The notes: generated from the letters alone by a model not told the origin. Positions 17,070 to 25,011 are shown, counted from the first letter of the stretch. The stretch: 64,000 nt of DNA from Flexivirga meconopsidis (GCF_026162425.1 NZ_JAOBQJ010000004.1:62001-126000), one strand, 5' to 3'. A program made the numbers and translations.

Positions 17070-18107
17070 TCAGTTCACCGTTGCGTGTGCTCGCAGCGGG
17101 CTGGCGTGGATCAGCGCGGTGGTGAGCCGGGGGATCTGGGTGGTGAGCCGTCGTTCGGTGCGGTGCGCGGTGTCGTGTGCGGTTTCGACGAAGATGTCGT
17201 CGGCGATGGTGACGTCAGCTTCGGCGTGCAGGGTGTGACCGATCCACCGCAACCGGATTGCCCGGACGCCGAGAACGCCCGGGGTGTCGAGGATGACGGT
17301 GCGGGCTTGGGCGACCAGGTCGGGGTCGACGGCGTCCATCAGGCGGGCGCCGACCTGCTTGACGGCCGACCGCAGGACGCCGAGGATCGCGATCGCGATG
17401 AGCAGTCCGATGACCGGGTCGGCCCAGGGCAGCCCGGCCGCGACGCCGACCGCGCCGACGACGACTGCCAGGGAGGTGAACCCGTCGGTGCGAGCGTGCA
17501 GCCCGTCGGCGACCAGGGCCGCGGATCCGATCTGGCGGCCGACGCGGATGCGGTACCGGGCGACCAATTCATTGCCTGCGAAGCCGATGACACCGGCGGC
17601 CGCGACGGCCCACAGGTGGGACACGTCGTGCGGATTCAGCAGCCGGCTGATGGCTTCCCAGCCGGCCAGCACACTAGACAGGGTGATCATCGCGACGACG
17701 AACAGCCCGGCGAGGTCTTCGGCGCGCCCGTACCCGTAGGTGTAGCGGTCGTTCGCGGGGCGTTTGGCCAACCAGAACGCGATCAGCAGCGGGATCGCGG
17801 TCGCGGCGTCGGCCACGTTGTGCAGGGTGTCGCCGAGCAAGGCGATGGATCCGGTGAAGACCACCACGACGGCTTGCAGGATGGCGGTGGCCGCCAACGC
17901 GACCAGGCTGATCCACAATGCCCGTCGGCCGCGGGCGTCGGCTTCCAGGGCCTCGTCGACCTGGTCGGCGGTGTCGTGTGAGTGCCCGCCGGTCAGGTCG
18001 GAGACAGTATGCCGGAAGCGAGCCCACCGGCCACCCGAGTGGCTGTGGTCGTGCCCATCATCGTGGGCATGGTCATGGTGGCGTTCGTGGTCGTGGGGGT
18101 GGGTCAT
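17070..18107 (-). CDS. Cation diffusion facilitator, Zn/Co/Fe-type
   Basis: The 345-residue, six-TM exporter has an extreme His-rich N-terminus (HPHDHERHHDHAHDDGHDH). TM2 ligands lie in LLGDTLHNVADA (D and H/D) and TM5 ligands in LVADGLHARTDG, the DxxHxxxD forms typical of FieF-type or MamM-type CDFs. A cytoplasmic metal-sensing domain lies at about 235-335. ATG 18107 overlaps the stop of the ArsR gene (ATGA), so it is directly regulated by it. Substrate is probably zinc, with cobalt or iron less likely. Confidence 0.9.
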   Translation of the reverse strand: MTHPHDHERHHDHAHDDGHDHSHSGGRWARFRHTVSDLTGGHSHDTADQVDEALEADARGRRALWISLVALAATAILQAVVVVFTGSIALLGDTLHNVADAATAIPLLIAFWLAKRPANDRYTYGYGRAEDLAGLFVVAMITLSSVLAGWEAISRLLNPHDVSHLWAVAAAGVIGFAGNELVARYRIRVGRQIGSAALVADGLHARTDGFTSLAVVVGAVGVAAGLPWADPVIGLLIAIAILGVLRSAVKQVGARLMDAVDPDLVAQARTVILDTPGVLGVRAIRLRWIGHTLHAEADVTIADDIFVETAHDTAHRTERRLTTQIPRLTTALIHASPLRAHATVN

Positions 18108-18466
18108 GACGCGCCGCCGCCGATGCGGTGGTGGGCCGGGATGTCGTCCAGCAGGTGCTCGACGTGACCGATGGTGTCGATCACCAGCTGCCGGACGTGC
18201 CCGTTCTCCACCCGGTACAGCACCGAGGTGCCCTGCTTGCGAGTGGTGACCAATCGGGCCATCCGCATCTTCGCCAGGTGCTGAGAAACCGCCGGACCGG
18301 GCTTGCCGAGCGTGGCGGCCAGGTCGGAGACGGATTCCTCGTCATCGAGCAGGAGCCCGGCCAGCTGCAAACGGGTCGGATCGGCCAAGACCCGCAGAAC
18401 CTCGACCGCGAGGTTCACCACGTCGTCAGCCCACACTGGTGGATGCGTATCTGCGTGCATACGCAC
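18104..18466 (-). CDS. ArsR/SmtB-family repressor, CzrA/zinc-sensor-like
   Basis: The 120-residue winged helix reads LADPTRLQLAGLLLDDE, then LGKPGPAVSQHLAKMRMARLV, then the wing RKQGTSVLYRVENGHV. The last helix holds DTIGHVEHLLDDIPAHHR; an Asp and several His are spaced like the alpha-5 Zn/Co site of SmtB and CzrA. It should derepress on zinc or cobalt. It is translationally coupled to the CDF exporter downstream. The start may be 18466 or 18460; both codons lie inside an inverted repeat that is probably the operator. Confidence 0.85.
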   Translation of the reverse strand: MRMHADTHPPVWADDVVNLAVEVLRVLADPTRLQLAGLLLDDEESVSDLAATLGKPGPAVSQHLAKMRMARLVTTRKQGTSVLYRVENGHVRQLVIDTIGHVEHLLDDIPAHHRIGGGAS

Positions 18467-18481
18467 ATACTAAAGCTTTAG
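18443..18481. promoter_or_regulatory. Two inverted repeats at the CzrA-like promoter
   Basis: TGCGTAT, 8 bases, ATACGCA (18444-18465) overlaps the repressor start codons. CTAAAGCTTTAG (18470-18481) is a perfect 12-bp palindrome just upstream. Either could be the repressor operator. Both positions are compatible with blocking transcription of the repressor/CDF pair. Confidence 0.5.
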
Positions 18482-18614
18482 GATCGAAGTCGCCAGTTCG
18501 ACATGCTGGGTGCCCCGGTGGCGGGCCTGGCAGGACTCACCCGGCGGGACCTGTGGGCGCAATGTCGTGCGGGTCAGTTGATCGCCCCTGATTTGGGGAC
18601 GCACCCGAACCCGA

Positions 18615-18974
18615 CTACCGGGGACGTGCGCCCACGGCGTTCAGTGGGTCGAGTCCTTCGGCGATGGGCCAGTAGTAGACCCAGGTGCCGCGGCGTTCGC
18701 AGTCGATGAGTCCGGCCTCGCGCAGTTTGCGCAGGTGGTGGGACACGGTGGGTTGGGAGACGCCGACGTCCTGGATGTCGCACACGCATGTCTCGCCCGC
18801 GCAGGACGCGATCCGGGTGTACAGCCGGAGCCGGACCGGGTCTGAGAGGGCTTTGAAGACGGCCGCGGCGCGCTCGGCGGTTACGGCGTCGAGGCCGTCC
18901 CCTGGCACGCATGCGGTGTCGCACGCCGGCGTCGCGGCGGATGGTGTGCGGGTCGTCTTGGTTGCGGTCACCAC
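18615..18974 (-). CDS. arsR: Arsenite-responsive ArsR repressor
   Basis: The product is about 119 residues: FKALSDPVRLRLYTRI, then CAGETCVCDI with the classic As(III)-binding CVC pair, then the helix-turn-helix VSQPTVSHHLRKLREAGLI and wing RRGTWVYYW. Two further cysteines near the N-terminus (ACDTACV) resemble the extra As(III) ligands of corynebacterial ArsR. GTG 18974 (or 18971) was chosen so that the N-terminus matches the family length; ATG starts at 19016 and 19028 would overlap the CATCGATG palindrome. It is divergent from arsO and likely controls both directions. Confidence 0.85.
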   Translation of the reverse strand: MVTATKTTRTPSAATPACDTACVPGDGLDAVTAERAAAVFKALSDPVRLRLYTRIASCAGETCVCDIQDVGVSQPTVSHHLRKLREAGLIDCERRGTWVYYWPIAEGLDPLNAVGARPR

Positions 18975-18980
18975 ACCATA

Positions 18981-18996
18981 TTGACAACCATCGATG
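18981..18996. promoter_or_regulatory. arsR/arsO divergent control region
   Basis: TTGACA at 18981-18986 and the 8-bp palindrome CATCGATG at 18989-18996 lie between the arsR start and the arsO gene. This is where an ArsR dimer would be expected to bind. No experimentally known consensus was matched, so the site is a candidate only. Confidence 0.35.
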
Positions 18997-19063
18997 CAAT
19001 GCGCAACGCTGACCATATCGACATTCATCTAATCAGTCGTCTAGTCAGAAGGTGTGGTCGCTG

Positions 19064-20494
19064 ATGGTTTCCGTTGTCCCCCAAGAGCTTCCGGTCGCTG
19101 TGATCGGTGCCGGACCGATCGGTCTGGCCGCCGCTGCGGAGTTGGTCGGCCGCGACCAGGAGGTCGTGGTGTTCGAGCAAGGCGACGAACCGGCGGCCGG
19201 GGTGCGGTCCTGGGGGCATGTGCGGTTGTTCTCCCCGTGGTCCGAACTGACCTCTCCTGCTGCGGAAAGGCTGCTGGCACCGACTGGGTGGGCGGCACCG
19301 AACGGGAAGCGGTACCCGACCGGCACCGCGTGGATCACGGACTACCTGGCCCCGTTGGCGGCAGTGTTGGGCGACCGGGTCCGCGTCGGTGCCACCGTGG
19401 TCGGTGTGTCGCGACTGGATCGGGACCTGCTGGTGGAGTCCGGCCGCGACGAGCAACCGTTCGTGCTGCACGTGCAGTCCTCTGATGGGTCGATCGAGCG
19501 GGTGTTCGTTCGGGCCGTGATCGACGCGACCGGCACGTTGAGTGTGCCGAATCCGCTGGGTTCGGAGGGATACCCGGTCTCCGGTGAGACCGCGCACGCC
19601 GACCGGATTCTGTACGGCATGCCGGACGCCACAGCGGATGGCAACCCGTGCGCGGGTAAGGCTGTCGCGGTCGTCGGCTCCGGCGCGTCAGCGCTGACGT
19701 CGCTGATCGCGCTCACCAGCGACGAGGTCCACACCCCCGGGTCACGGGTCGTGTGGGTGCTGCGCCGCGGGACGGTCGGTAACTCCTACGGCGGCGGCGA
19801 CGCCGACGAACTCCCCGCCCGTGGTGCCCTGGGCGCCCGGGTCCGTGAAGCCGTCACCGATGGCCGGATAGAGGTCGTCACCGGGTTCCGCGCCATCGCC
19901 GTCGAAGACGCCGACACCACCCACTACAACAACAACGGCAGCGACAGTGACAGTGACAGTGACAGTGACAGTGACAACGATGCTGATGGCCGGGTTGTCT
20001 TGGTCTCCTCTGATGGTCGCCGCATGGAGGGCTTGGATCAGGTGGTGTGCGTGACCGGGTTCCGTCCCGACCTGTCGTTCCTGTCCGAGGTGCGCCTGGA
20101 CTTGGATCAGCGGTTGCAGGCACCGGCCAAGCTCGCCCCGGAAATCGACCCGAACTGGCACTCCTGCGGGTCGGTGCAACCCCACGGGTATGACGTCCTG
20201 GCCCAGCCCGAAGAGGGTTTGTTCCTGGCCGGGATGAAGTCCTACGGGCGTGCGCCGTCGTTCCTGGCGATGACCGGGTACGAGCAGGTCCGTTCCATCG
20301 CCGCTGCGTTGGCCGGTGACCTGGACGCCGCCAACGAGGTGGAACTCACGCTGCCCGACACAGGGGTGTGTGGCGGGGCGGGTCTGTTCGACTCCGAGGA
20401 AGGCTCCGGCGGCGGTTGCTGCGGCCCGGTCGGTCCGCAACCGGTCAGCCTCGGCGGCCTGTCCACCGCGGGTGGTCTGGGTGGTCTGTCCTGA
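19064..20494 (+). CDS. arsO: Arsenic-associated FAD-dependent oxidoreductase ArsO
   Basis: The 476-residue flavoprotein has two Rossmann folds: FAD-binding VAVIGAGPIGLAAAAELV near residue 12 and a second dinucleotide site VAVVGSGASALTSLIAL near residue 200, then VCVTGFRPD and an ATG-type LFLAGMKSYGR. This is the ArsO family often found in ars operons; its reaction is not settled. Oddities are an in-frame Ser-Asp repeat at about residues 293-305 and a Cys-rich tail (VCGGAG, GGGCCGP), possibly an arsenite-handling end. ATG 19064 has AGAAGG 11 bases upstream. TGATG overlap with acr3. Confidence 0.85.
   Translation: MVSVVPQELPVAVIGAGPIGLAAAAELVGRDQEVVVFEQGDEPAAGVRSWGHVRLFSPWSELTSPAAERLLAPTGWAAPNGKRYPTGTAWITDYLAPLAAVLGDRVRVGATVVGVSRLDRDLLVESGRDEQPFVLHVQSSDGSIERVFVRAVIDATGTLSVPNPLGSEGYPVSGETAHADRILYGMPDATADGNPCAGKAVAVVGSGASALTSLIALTSDEVHTPGSRVVWVLRRGTVGNSYGGGDADELPARGALGARVREAVTDGRIEVVTGFRAIAVEDADTTHYNNNGSDSDSDSDSDSDNDADGRVVLVSSDGRRMEGLDQVVCVTGFRPDLSFLSEVRLDLDQRLQAPAKLAPEIDPNWHSCGSVQPHGYDVLAQPEEGLFLAGMKSYGRAPSFLAMTGYEQVRSIAAALAGDLDAANEVELTLPDTGVCGGAGLFDSEEGSGGGCCGPVGPQPVSLGGLSTAGGLGGLS
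19943..19972 (+). repeat. Five tandem copies of hexamer GACAGT inside arsO
   Basis: GACAGT is repeated five times without change, then once as GACAAC. Read in frame it encodes alternating Ser and Asp in a loop of ArsO. Because the unit is six bases, gain or loss of copies keeps the frame, so loop length could vary between strains by slippage. Confidence 0.9.
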
Positions 20495-21585
20495 TGACCA
20501 CAACCCAACAGGCTCCGGCCCATGATGCGGTGGTGGGAAATCTGTCCACCCTGGACCGGTTCCTGCCGGTCTGGATCGGCGCCGCCATGGTCGCCGGGAT
20601 ACTGCTCGGGCGCGCCATCCCCGGCCTGGACAACGCGCTGAGCGCCGTTGACATTCAAGGCGTTTCATTGCCGATCGCGCTCGGGCTGCTGATCATGATG
20701 TACCCGGTCCTGGCCAAGGTCCGATACGACAAATTGGACTCCGTCACCGGCGACCGGCGGCTGCTGGTCACCTCGCTGGTGCTGAACTGGGTGATCGGGC
20801 CGCTGCTGATGTTCACCCTCGCCTGGGTGTTCCTGCCCGACCTGCCTACCTACCGCACCGGGCTGATCATCGTCGGCCTCGCCCGGTGCATCGCCATGGT
20901 GATCATCTGGAACGACCTGGCCTGCGGCGACCGCGAAGCCGCCGCCGTGCTGGTCGCGATCAACTCCGTCTTCCAAGTCATCATGTTCGCCGTCCTGGGC
21001 TGGTTCTACCTGTCGGTGCTGCCCGGCTGGCTCGGCCTGCACCAAGAACATCTCAACGTGTCCGCGTGGAAGATCGCCGGGTCCGTCCTGGTGTTCCTCG
21101 GCATCCCGTTGCTGGCCGGGTACCTGTCCCGCCGCCTCGGGGAGAAGGCCAAGGGTCGCGCTTGGTACGAGGAGAAGTTCCTGCCCCGGATCGGACCCTG
21201 GGCCCTGTACGGCCTGTTGTTCACCATCGTCATCCTCTTCGCGTTGCAGGGCCACCAGATCACCGGCCACCCGCTCGATGTGATCCGGATCGCGGTGCCG
21301 TTGCTGGTGTACTTCGCCCTCATGTGGGGCGGCGGGTACGCCCTCGGGCGGGCTGTAGGCCTCGGCTACGAACGCACCACCACGTTGGCGTTCACCGCCG
21401 CAGGCAACAACTTCGAATTGGCCATCGCTGTCGCGATCGCCACCTTCGGAGTCACCTCCGGACAAGCCCTCGCCGGTGTCGTCGGCCCCCTCATCGAGGT
21501 CCCCGTCCTGGTCGGGCTGGTCTACGTCTCCCTCGCCCTACGCAACAGATTCACCCACACACCGCCGGAGACAATCCATGCCTGA
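20494..21585 (+). CDS. acr3: Arsenite efflux permease, ACR3 family
   Basis: The 363-residue protein has about ten TM segments and carries As(OH)3 out of the cell. The essential Cys is in TM4 as GLARCIAMVIIWNDLACGD, and the C-terminal motif TTTLAFTAAGNNFELAIAVAIA with its conserved Glu is intact. It starts one base before the end of arsO and overlaps arsC by 8 bases, so the three are tightly coupled. It would be derepressed by the divergent ArsR. Confidence 0.95.
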   Translation: MTTTQQAPAHDAVVGNLSTLDRFLPVWIGAAMVAGILLGRAIPGLDNALSAVDIQGVSLPIALGLLIMMYPVLAKVRYDKLDSVTGDRRLLVTSLVLNWVIGPLLMFTLAWVFLPDLPTYRTGLIIVGLARCIAMVIIWNDLACGDREAAAVLVAINSVFQVIMFAVLGWFYLSVLPGWLGLHQEHLNVSAWKIAGSVLVFLGIPLLAGYLSRRLGEKAKGRAWYEEKFLPRIGPWALYGLLFTIVILFALQGHQITGHPLDVIRIAVPLLVYFALMWGGGYALGRAVGLGYERTTTLAFTAAGNNFELAIAVAIATFGVTSGQALAGVVGPLIEVPVLVGLVYVSLALRNRFTHTPPETIHA

Positions 21586-22006
21586 AAAGCCCCGCCCCGC
21601 AGTGCTGTTGGTGTGCGTCAAGAACGCCGGGAAGTCACAGATGGCCGCCGCCATCACCCGCCACCTGGCACCTGAGGTCGCGGTGTTCTCTGCGGGCACC
21701 CGACCAGGAACCGCAGTGAACGAGGCATCTCGGGCAAGCGTCGAACGCATCGGCGCCACCATGAACGGCGAACACCCAAAACCTGTTGATCCGGCCTTGC
21801 TCGGCACCGTAGACCGGGTCGTCCTAATCGGCGCCGAGGCCACACTCGACCAGCCACCGAAGGCACCAATGGAACGTTGGGACACGATCGAGCCCTCCCA
21901 TGACGGGATCGAGGGAGACGAACGGATGGACCTGATCCGCGACGACATCACCAACCGAGTCCGTGGCCTCCTCACTCGACTCCGCACCGACGACAGCAAG
22001 TCCTGA
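21578..22006 (+). CDS. arsC: Arsenate reductase, LMW-phosphatase fold
   Basis: The 142-residue enzyme reduces arsenate to arsenite for export by ACR3. The P-loop is LVCVKNAGKSQMAAAI: catalytic Cys at 13, but Lys stands where the CX5R motif has Arg. I recall this Lys form from other actinobacterial ars operons, where the mycothiol/mycoredoxin route is used. The acid is in the ERWDTIEPSHD region. Only one Cys is visible, which fits a mycothiol-dependent rather than thioredoxin-type mechanism with internal Cys relay. Confidence 0.88.
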   Translation: MPEKPRPAVLLVCVKNAGKSQMAAAITRHLAPEVAVFSAGTRPGTAVNEASRASVERIGATMNGEHPKPVDPALLGTVDRVVLIGAEATLDQPPKAPMERWDTIEPSHDGIEGDERMDLIRDDITNRVRGLLTRLRTDDSKS

Positions 22007-22029
22007 CGCGACTCGATCGCCGGGGAGTT

Positions 22030-22716
22030 ATGAACGCCATCGACCGCAAGCCACCGATCCTCGTCATCACCGTCCGGGGCAGTACCGAGCCCGCCAGCGG
22101 GTCACGCCTGCTGACACCCATTGCCCGCGCGATCAGCCACCGGTACGCCGGGGAGGTGCAAATCCACAGCCTGCCTTACCCGGCGACGTTCGAAAGCTTC
22201 ACCGCGACCTACCCGGCACGCATCGACCTCGGACAGAGCCCGACGATCGGCGTGCGCAACCTGGTGTCGCTGCTCAACGACGAAGCGACCTCCCGATCGC
22301 AGCGACGCATCGTGCTGCTCGGCTGGTCCCAAGGCGCCCAAGTGATCACCGACGCACTCGTGCCGCATGCGGCGCGGTACGCCGGGACCGACGCACCCGA
22401 CCTCGACCCCACAGCCGTCGACCAGATCGCCGCAATTGCGTTGTTCGGCAACCCGACCTTCACGGCAGGCGAACCCCACAACGCAGGCAATCCCACCCCC
22501 GGCGTCAGTGGAGTCATCCCCCGCCAACCCGGCATGCTTGCAGGACACGCGGACACAATCCGTGACTACTGCGCCCGAGGAGACATCTCGGCGCAAAACG
22601 CGCCGGGGTCAGATGTCGAGGGACACGTGGCGTACTTCCACAACGGCATGCCGGACCGGGCAGCCGAATTCGTCCTCAGCCGCCTCTTGAGAACGACGAT
22701 CATGGGTGGCGCTTGA
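22030..22716 (+). CDS. Cutinase-family serine hydrolase lacking a signal peptide
   Basis: A 228-residue alpha/beta hydrolase. The nucleophile elbow is VLLGWSQGAQV (cutinases have GYSQG). Asp is expected in the YCARGDIS segment and His in VEGHVAYF, so the triad seems complete. Cutinases are normally exported, but this one starts directly with KPPILVITVRGSTEP and has no signal or membrane segment, so it is probably cytoplasmic. It is 23 bases after arsC and likely co-transcribed. What it does in an arsenic operon is unknown. Confidence 0.78.
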   Translation: MNAIDRKPPILVITVRGSTEPASGSRLLTPIARAISHRYAGEVQIHSLPYPATFESFTATYPARIDLGQSPTIGVRNLVSLLNDEATSRSQRRIVLLGWSQGAQVITDALVPHAARYAGTDAPDLDPTAVDQIAAIALFGNPTFTAGEPHNAGNPTPGVSGVIPRQPGMLAGHADTIRDYCARGDISAQNAPGSDVEGHVAYFHNGMPDRAAEFVLSRLLRTTIMGGA

Positions 22717-22803
22717 CCGCCCACCGGCGGGCCGGACGTGCACATGGACGCTCGGGCTGCCCGGATACATTGCCACGAGGACCGATCAGGAAGGATCGCT
22801 AAC

Positions 22804-23121
22804 GTGACCGTGCAGATCGAGCTGCTCGTCGTGCCGGATTGCCCGAACGAGGCCGCCGCCACGGAACTGATCCAGGCCGCGGTGAGGAGCACGGGCGTGT
22901 CAGCGAACATCGCCCGCACAATCATCACCAACGACGAGGAAGCGAACGAGCGCGGTTTCACCGGTTCGCCGACCATCCTGCTCAACGGTGCTGATCCTTT
23001 CGCCGAGGCCGACGCGCGCATCGCGCTGGCTTGTCGGCTCTACAGCACCCCCACCGGGCTACGAACAGCGCCTGACCTCACCGAACTATGCCGAGCGCTC
23101 CAACGAGCAGCCCATTCCTGA
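22804..23121 (+). CDS. Thioredoxin-fold small protein, metal-operon type
   Basis: The 105-residue product begins IELLVVPDCPNEAAATELI, a thioredoxin-like strand with a single Cys where the CxxC normally begins. Then comes RGFTGSPTILLNG with the cis-Pro loop, and CRLYSTPTGL near the end. Such proteins recur in actinobacterial arsenic and mercury clusters, with unproven function. GTG 22804 has GGAAGGA about 10 bases upstream. It lies 87 bases after the cutinase-like gene. Confidence 0.72.
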   Translation: MTVQIELLVVPDCPNEAAATELIQAAVRSTGVSANIARTIITNDEEANERGFTGSPTILLNGADPFAEADARIALACRLYSTPTGLRTAPDLTELCRALQRAAHS

Positions 23122-23186
23122 ACGGCCGCCACGCAACCCTTGTGCGGACGTCTACACGACCCCGGCACGGCAGCCTTTCTCGTCGC

Positions 23187-23217
23187 TTGTATCCAGTACC
23201 TGAGTACAGGTTTATCG
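23187..23217 (+). promoter_or_regulatory. MerR-type promoter with 19-bp spacer and central dyad
   Basis: TTGTAT (23187-23192) and TTATCG (23212-23217) are separated by 19 bases, the overlong spacer typical of MerR-controlled promoters. Within the spacer CCAGTAC-CTGA-GTACAGG (23193-23210) is an inverted repeat with one mismatch per arm, closely like the GTAC-N4-GTAC operator of mercury promoters. It stands just before the frameshifted gene at 23225 and the MerR gene downstream. Confidence 0.65.
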
Positions 23218-23224
23218 TCGGAGA

Positions 23225-23607
23225 ATGAACGCAGCAGGACAGTTACCGGTGGACCCGGTGTGGGCACCTGCCGATGCGTGCACGTTGCCGACCGCGCAGC
23301 GACCACTGCGGGTCGCGGAGTTTGACGACCTGTTCGCGAGATCGCTGCGCGACGTCGAGCAGCTCCGCCCAACGCTGGCCCGGCTCTTCCTGGAAGGCGA
23401 CCGGGACCTACCCGCGCAGATGCGGGACCTGATCGCCCGCGAGGCGTCCTGCTGCGCGTTCTTCAACTTCACCGCCACGTCGACAACGCCCCTGGCGCGC
23501 ACATGACACGTGTCGTGCTCGACGTTGAGGTGCCTGCGGAACGGGCCGATGTGCTTTCCGGGTTGGTCGATCGTGCCCGCGCCCGAGCCACCCCAGGACG
23601 GGCTTAG
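23225..23607 (+). pseudogene. Small Cys-containing protein of MerR cassette, frameshifted
   Basis: Frame one reads CTLPTAQRPLRVAEFDDLF, then REASCCAFFNFTATSTT and stops at 23506. The expected end, RVVLDVEVPAERADVLSGL, continues in the -1 frame to a stop at 23607. Restoring one C in the run at 23489-23492 would join them into a protein of about 127 residues. It resembles a small family with a CC-x-FF-x-F motif that precedes MerR genes in Actinobacteria; function unknown, soft-metal binding by CC is possible. Either decayed or a sequence indel. Confidence 0.65.
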
Positions 23608-23609
23608 GC

Positions 23610-24065
23610 CTGGCCGGGGCAGGCGCCCACCTTCGCGCCGGGCAGGTTGCACGCCAGGCGGGCGTCAACAGGGAGACGCTGCGGTATTACGAGCGCCGTG
23701 GTCTGCTCGCCGGGCCCGACCGTAGCCCCGGCGGACACCGCGTATACACCGACGAGGCCGTCACGACCCTGCGCATCATCAAGGCAGCGCAACGGCTCGG
23801 GTTCCGCTTGGAGGAGATCGCCGACCTGATCGACGTAAGCCGTCACCGGCACGGTCACCGACCAGACCCCGGTCTACAGGCCAGGGCGACGGCCAAACTC
23901 ACCGAGATCGCTGCCCGCATCAACGACCTTCAGGCGATCCGGGCCAACCTCACCGGCGCGGTCAGCGCCGGATGCGACGACCTAACAACGTGCGCACGCA
24001 CTGACTACTGTCCGATCCCTTTCGTGGACATCACCGCGCCCGCACCAGCCGATGGCGCGCGATAG
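23610..24065 (+). CDS. MerR-family metal regulator without a normal start codon
   Basis: The helix-turn-helix LRAGQVARQAGVNRETLRYYERRGLL, wing GGHRVYTDEAV, and dimer helix DPGLQARATAKLTEIAARINDL are complete. The tail GCDDLTTCARTDYCPIPF places three Cys as in mercury-type regulators. Upstream in this frame there is no ATG, GTG or TTG near the domain start; CTG 23610 is the best guess. So the start is either rare, mutated, or displaced by an indel. It is the natural partner of the promoter at 23187-23217. No merA or merB is in the window. Confidence 0.7.
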   Translation: MAGAGAHLRAGQVARQAGVNRETLRYYERRGLLAGPDRSPGGHRVYTDEAVTTLRIIKAAQRLGFRLEEIADLIDVSRHRHGHRPDPGLQARATAKLTEIAARINDLQAIRANLTGAVSAGCDDLTTCARTDYCPIPFVDITAPAPADGAR

Positions 24066-24288
24066 CCCGACCCTGCGAAACCGTCACCTGCTCGGCGCCG
24101 GAGCCGCCGCGACGGTGGCCTCGGTCACCTTCGCCGGCATCGTGTTCGCACTGGTCGTCGGCATCACGGTCGCGTCTCTGCTCATCACCTACAGGCAACG
24201 CGCTGGTGCCAGCACGCCATGCGCGTCGGTCTCCCGCATGCAGTCCGTGGAGGTCGAATGCTCGACTGGGCGGACAGGCGCATCCTGA
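24052..24288 (+). CDS. Short single-TM protein, possibly a transporter remnant
   Basis: A 78-residue product overlapping the MerR end by 14 bases. It has one long hydrophobic stretch (about 13-45, GAGAAATVASVTFAGIV then FALVVGITVASLLI) and a short tail with STPCAS. It could be the end of a mercury-transport-like membrane protein or a genuine small protein. No family is recognised with confidence, and coding status rests mainly on its position and hydrophobicity. Confidence 0.4.
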   Translation: MARDSPTLRNRHLLGAGAAATVASVTFAGIVFALVVGITVASLLITYRQRAGASTPCASVSRMQSVEVECSTGRTGAS

Positions 24289-24310
24289 CCTCGGTTGAGA
24301 AGATGCCCCT

Positions 24311-24646
24311 ATGACCGTCGTTCGTTCCCTGGCCCTGTTCGTGCTGGCCGCCATCGCCGAGATCGGCGGAGCGTGGCTGGTCTGGCAAGGAGTACGTGAG
24401 CACCGCGGCTGGATCTGGATCGGCGCTGGCATCGCAGCCCTCGGTGCCTACGGCTTTGTTGCCACCCTCCAACCCGATTCCAACTTCGGACGCATCCTCG
24501 CCGCATACGGCGGCATCTTCGTCGCGGGATCACTGGCCTGGGGAATAATCGCCGACGGCTACCGACCCGATCGGTGGAACGTTACAGGTGCTCTCGTCTG
24601 CCTCATCGGCGTAGCGCTCATCATGTCCGCCCCGCGAGGCAACTGA
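24311..24646 (+). CDS. YnfA-family small multidrug-resistance-like membrane protein
   Basis: The 111-residue, four-TM protein matches the YnfA/UPF0060 family: [19 protein letters not shown], then [34 protein letters not shown], then [21 protein letters not shown]. Related SMR-like proteins export cations or dyes as dimers, but substrates are largely unknown. It is the last cargo gene before the integrase end of the island. Confidence 0.9.
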   Translation: MTVVRSLALFVLAAIAEIGGAWLVWQGVREHRGWIWIGAGIAALGAYGFVATLQPDSNFGRILAAYGGIFVAGSLAWGIIADGYRPDRWNVTGALVCLIGVALIMSAPRGN

Positions 24647-25011
24647 CACCTCGACTAATCTGGCACAAAACCACCGCGAAGCAACTCCCTCCGCACATCG
24701 ATCGATGGAACCCGGGGAAGTCGTACGACCCCCTCGCCACTGAAGACCCTGGTGTCCTGCGCTACATCCCCGTGAGGAGCGCGGCGCTTCCAAGGAACAT
24801 CACTGCCGATGACGAGCCGCCATCTGAAGGAAAACGGCAAGAACTGGCATCTGATGGGATGAAACGGGGTCGCGAACATGTTGAGCTGGCTCCCATCTCA
24901 TGGTCCACGTGGACGGCCTTGGTGCCTTGAGAGATTGGCCTGCGCGTGGGTGCGAGTTGCGCTATAGATCCTGACCGGCCCATGGCTTCCACCGATCCGG
25001 CCACTGCGAGA
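24647..25011. other. Intergenic gap before the integrase
   Basis: This stretch of 365 bases lies between the YnfA gene and the end of the convergent integrase gene. I see no convincing coding, RNA or repeat feature in it. An open frame crossing it (24574-24930) runs through the end of the YnfA gene in another frame and has no recognisable domain. Confidence 0.5.

Noticed and set aside
16858-20668. Long antisense open frames opposite the CDF, ArsO and ACR3 genes
   Set aside because: They are frame shadows of high-GC genes, with repetitive Arg/Gly/Asp composition and no domains.
23225-24288. Complete mercury resistance operon
   Set aside because: No mercuric reductase, organomercurial lyase or clear MerT/MerP gene occurs; only the regulator and damaged small genes are present.
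24574-24930. Open frame of 118 codons after the YnfA gene
   Set aside because: Its first part lies inside the YnfA gene in another frame, and the rest has no domain, membrane segment or conserved motif.
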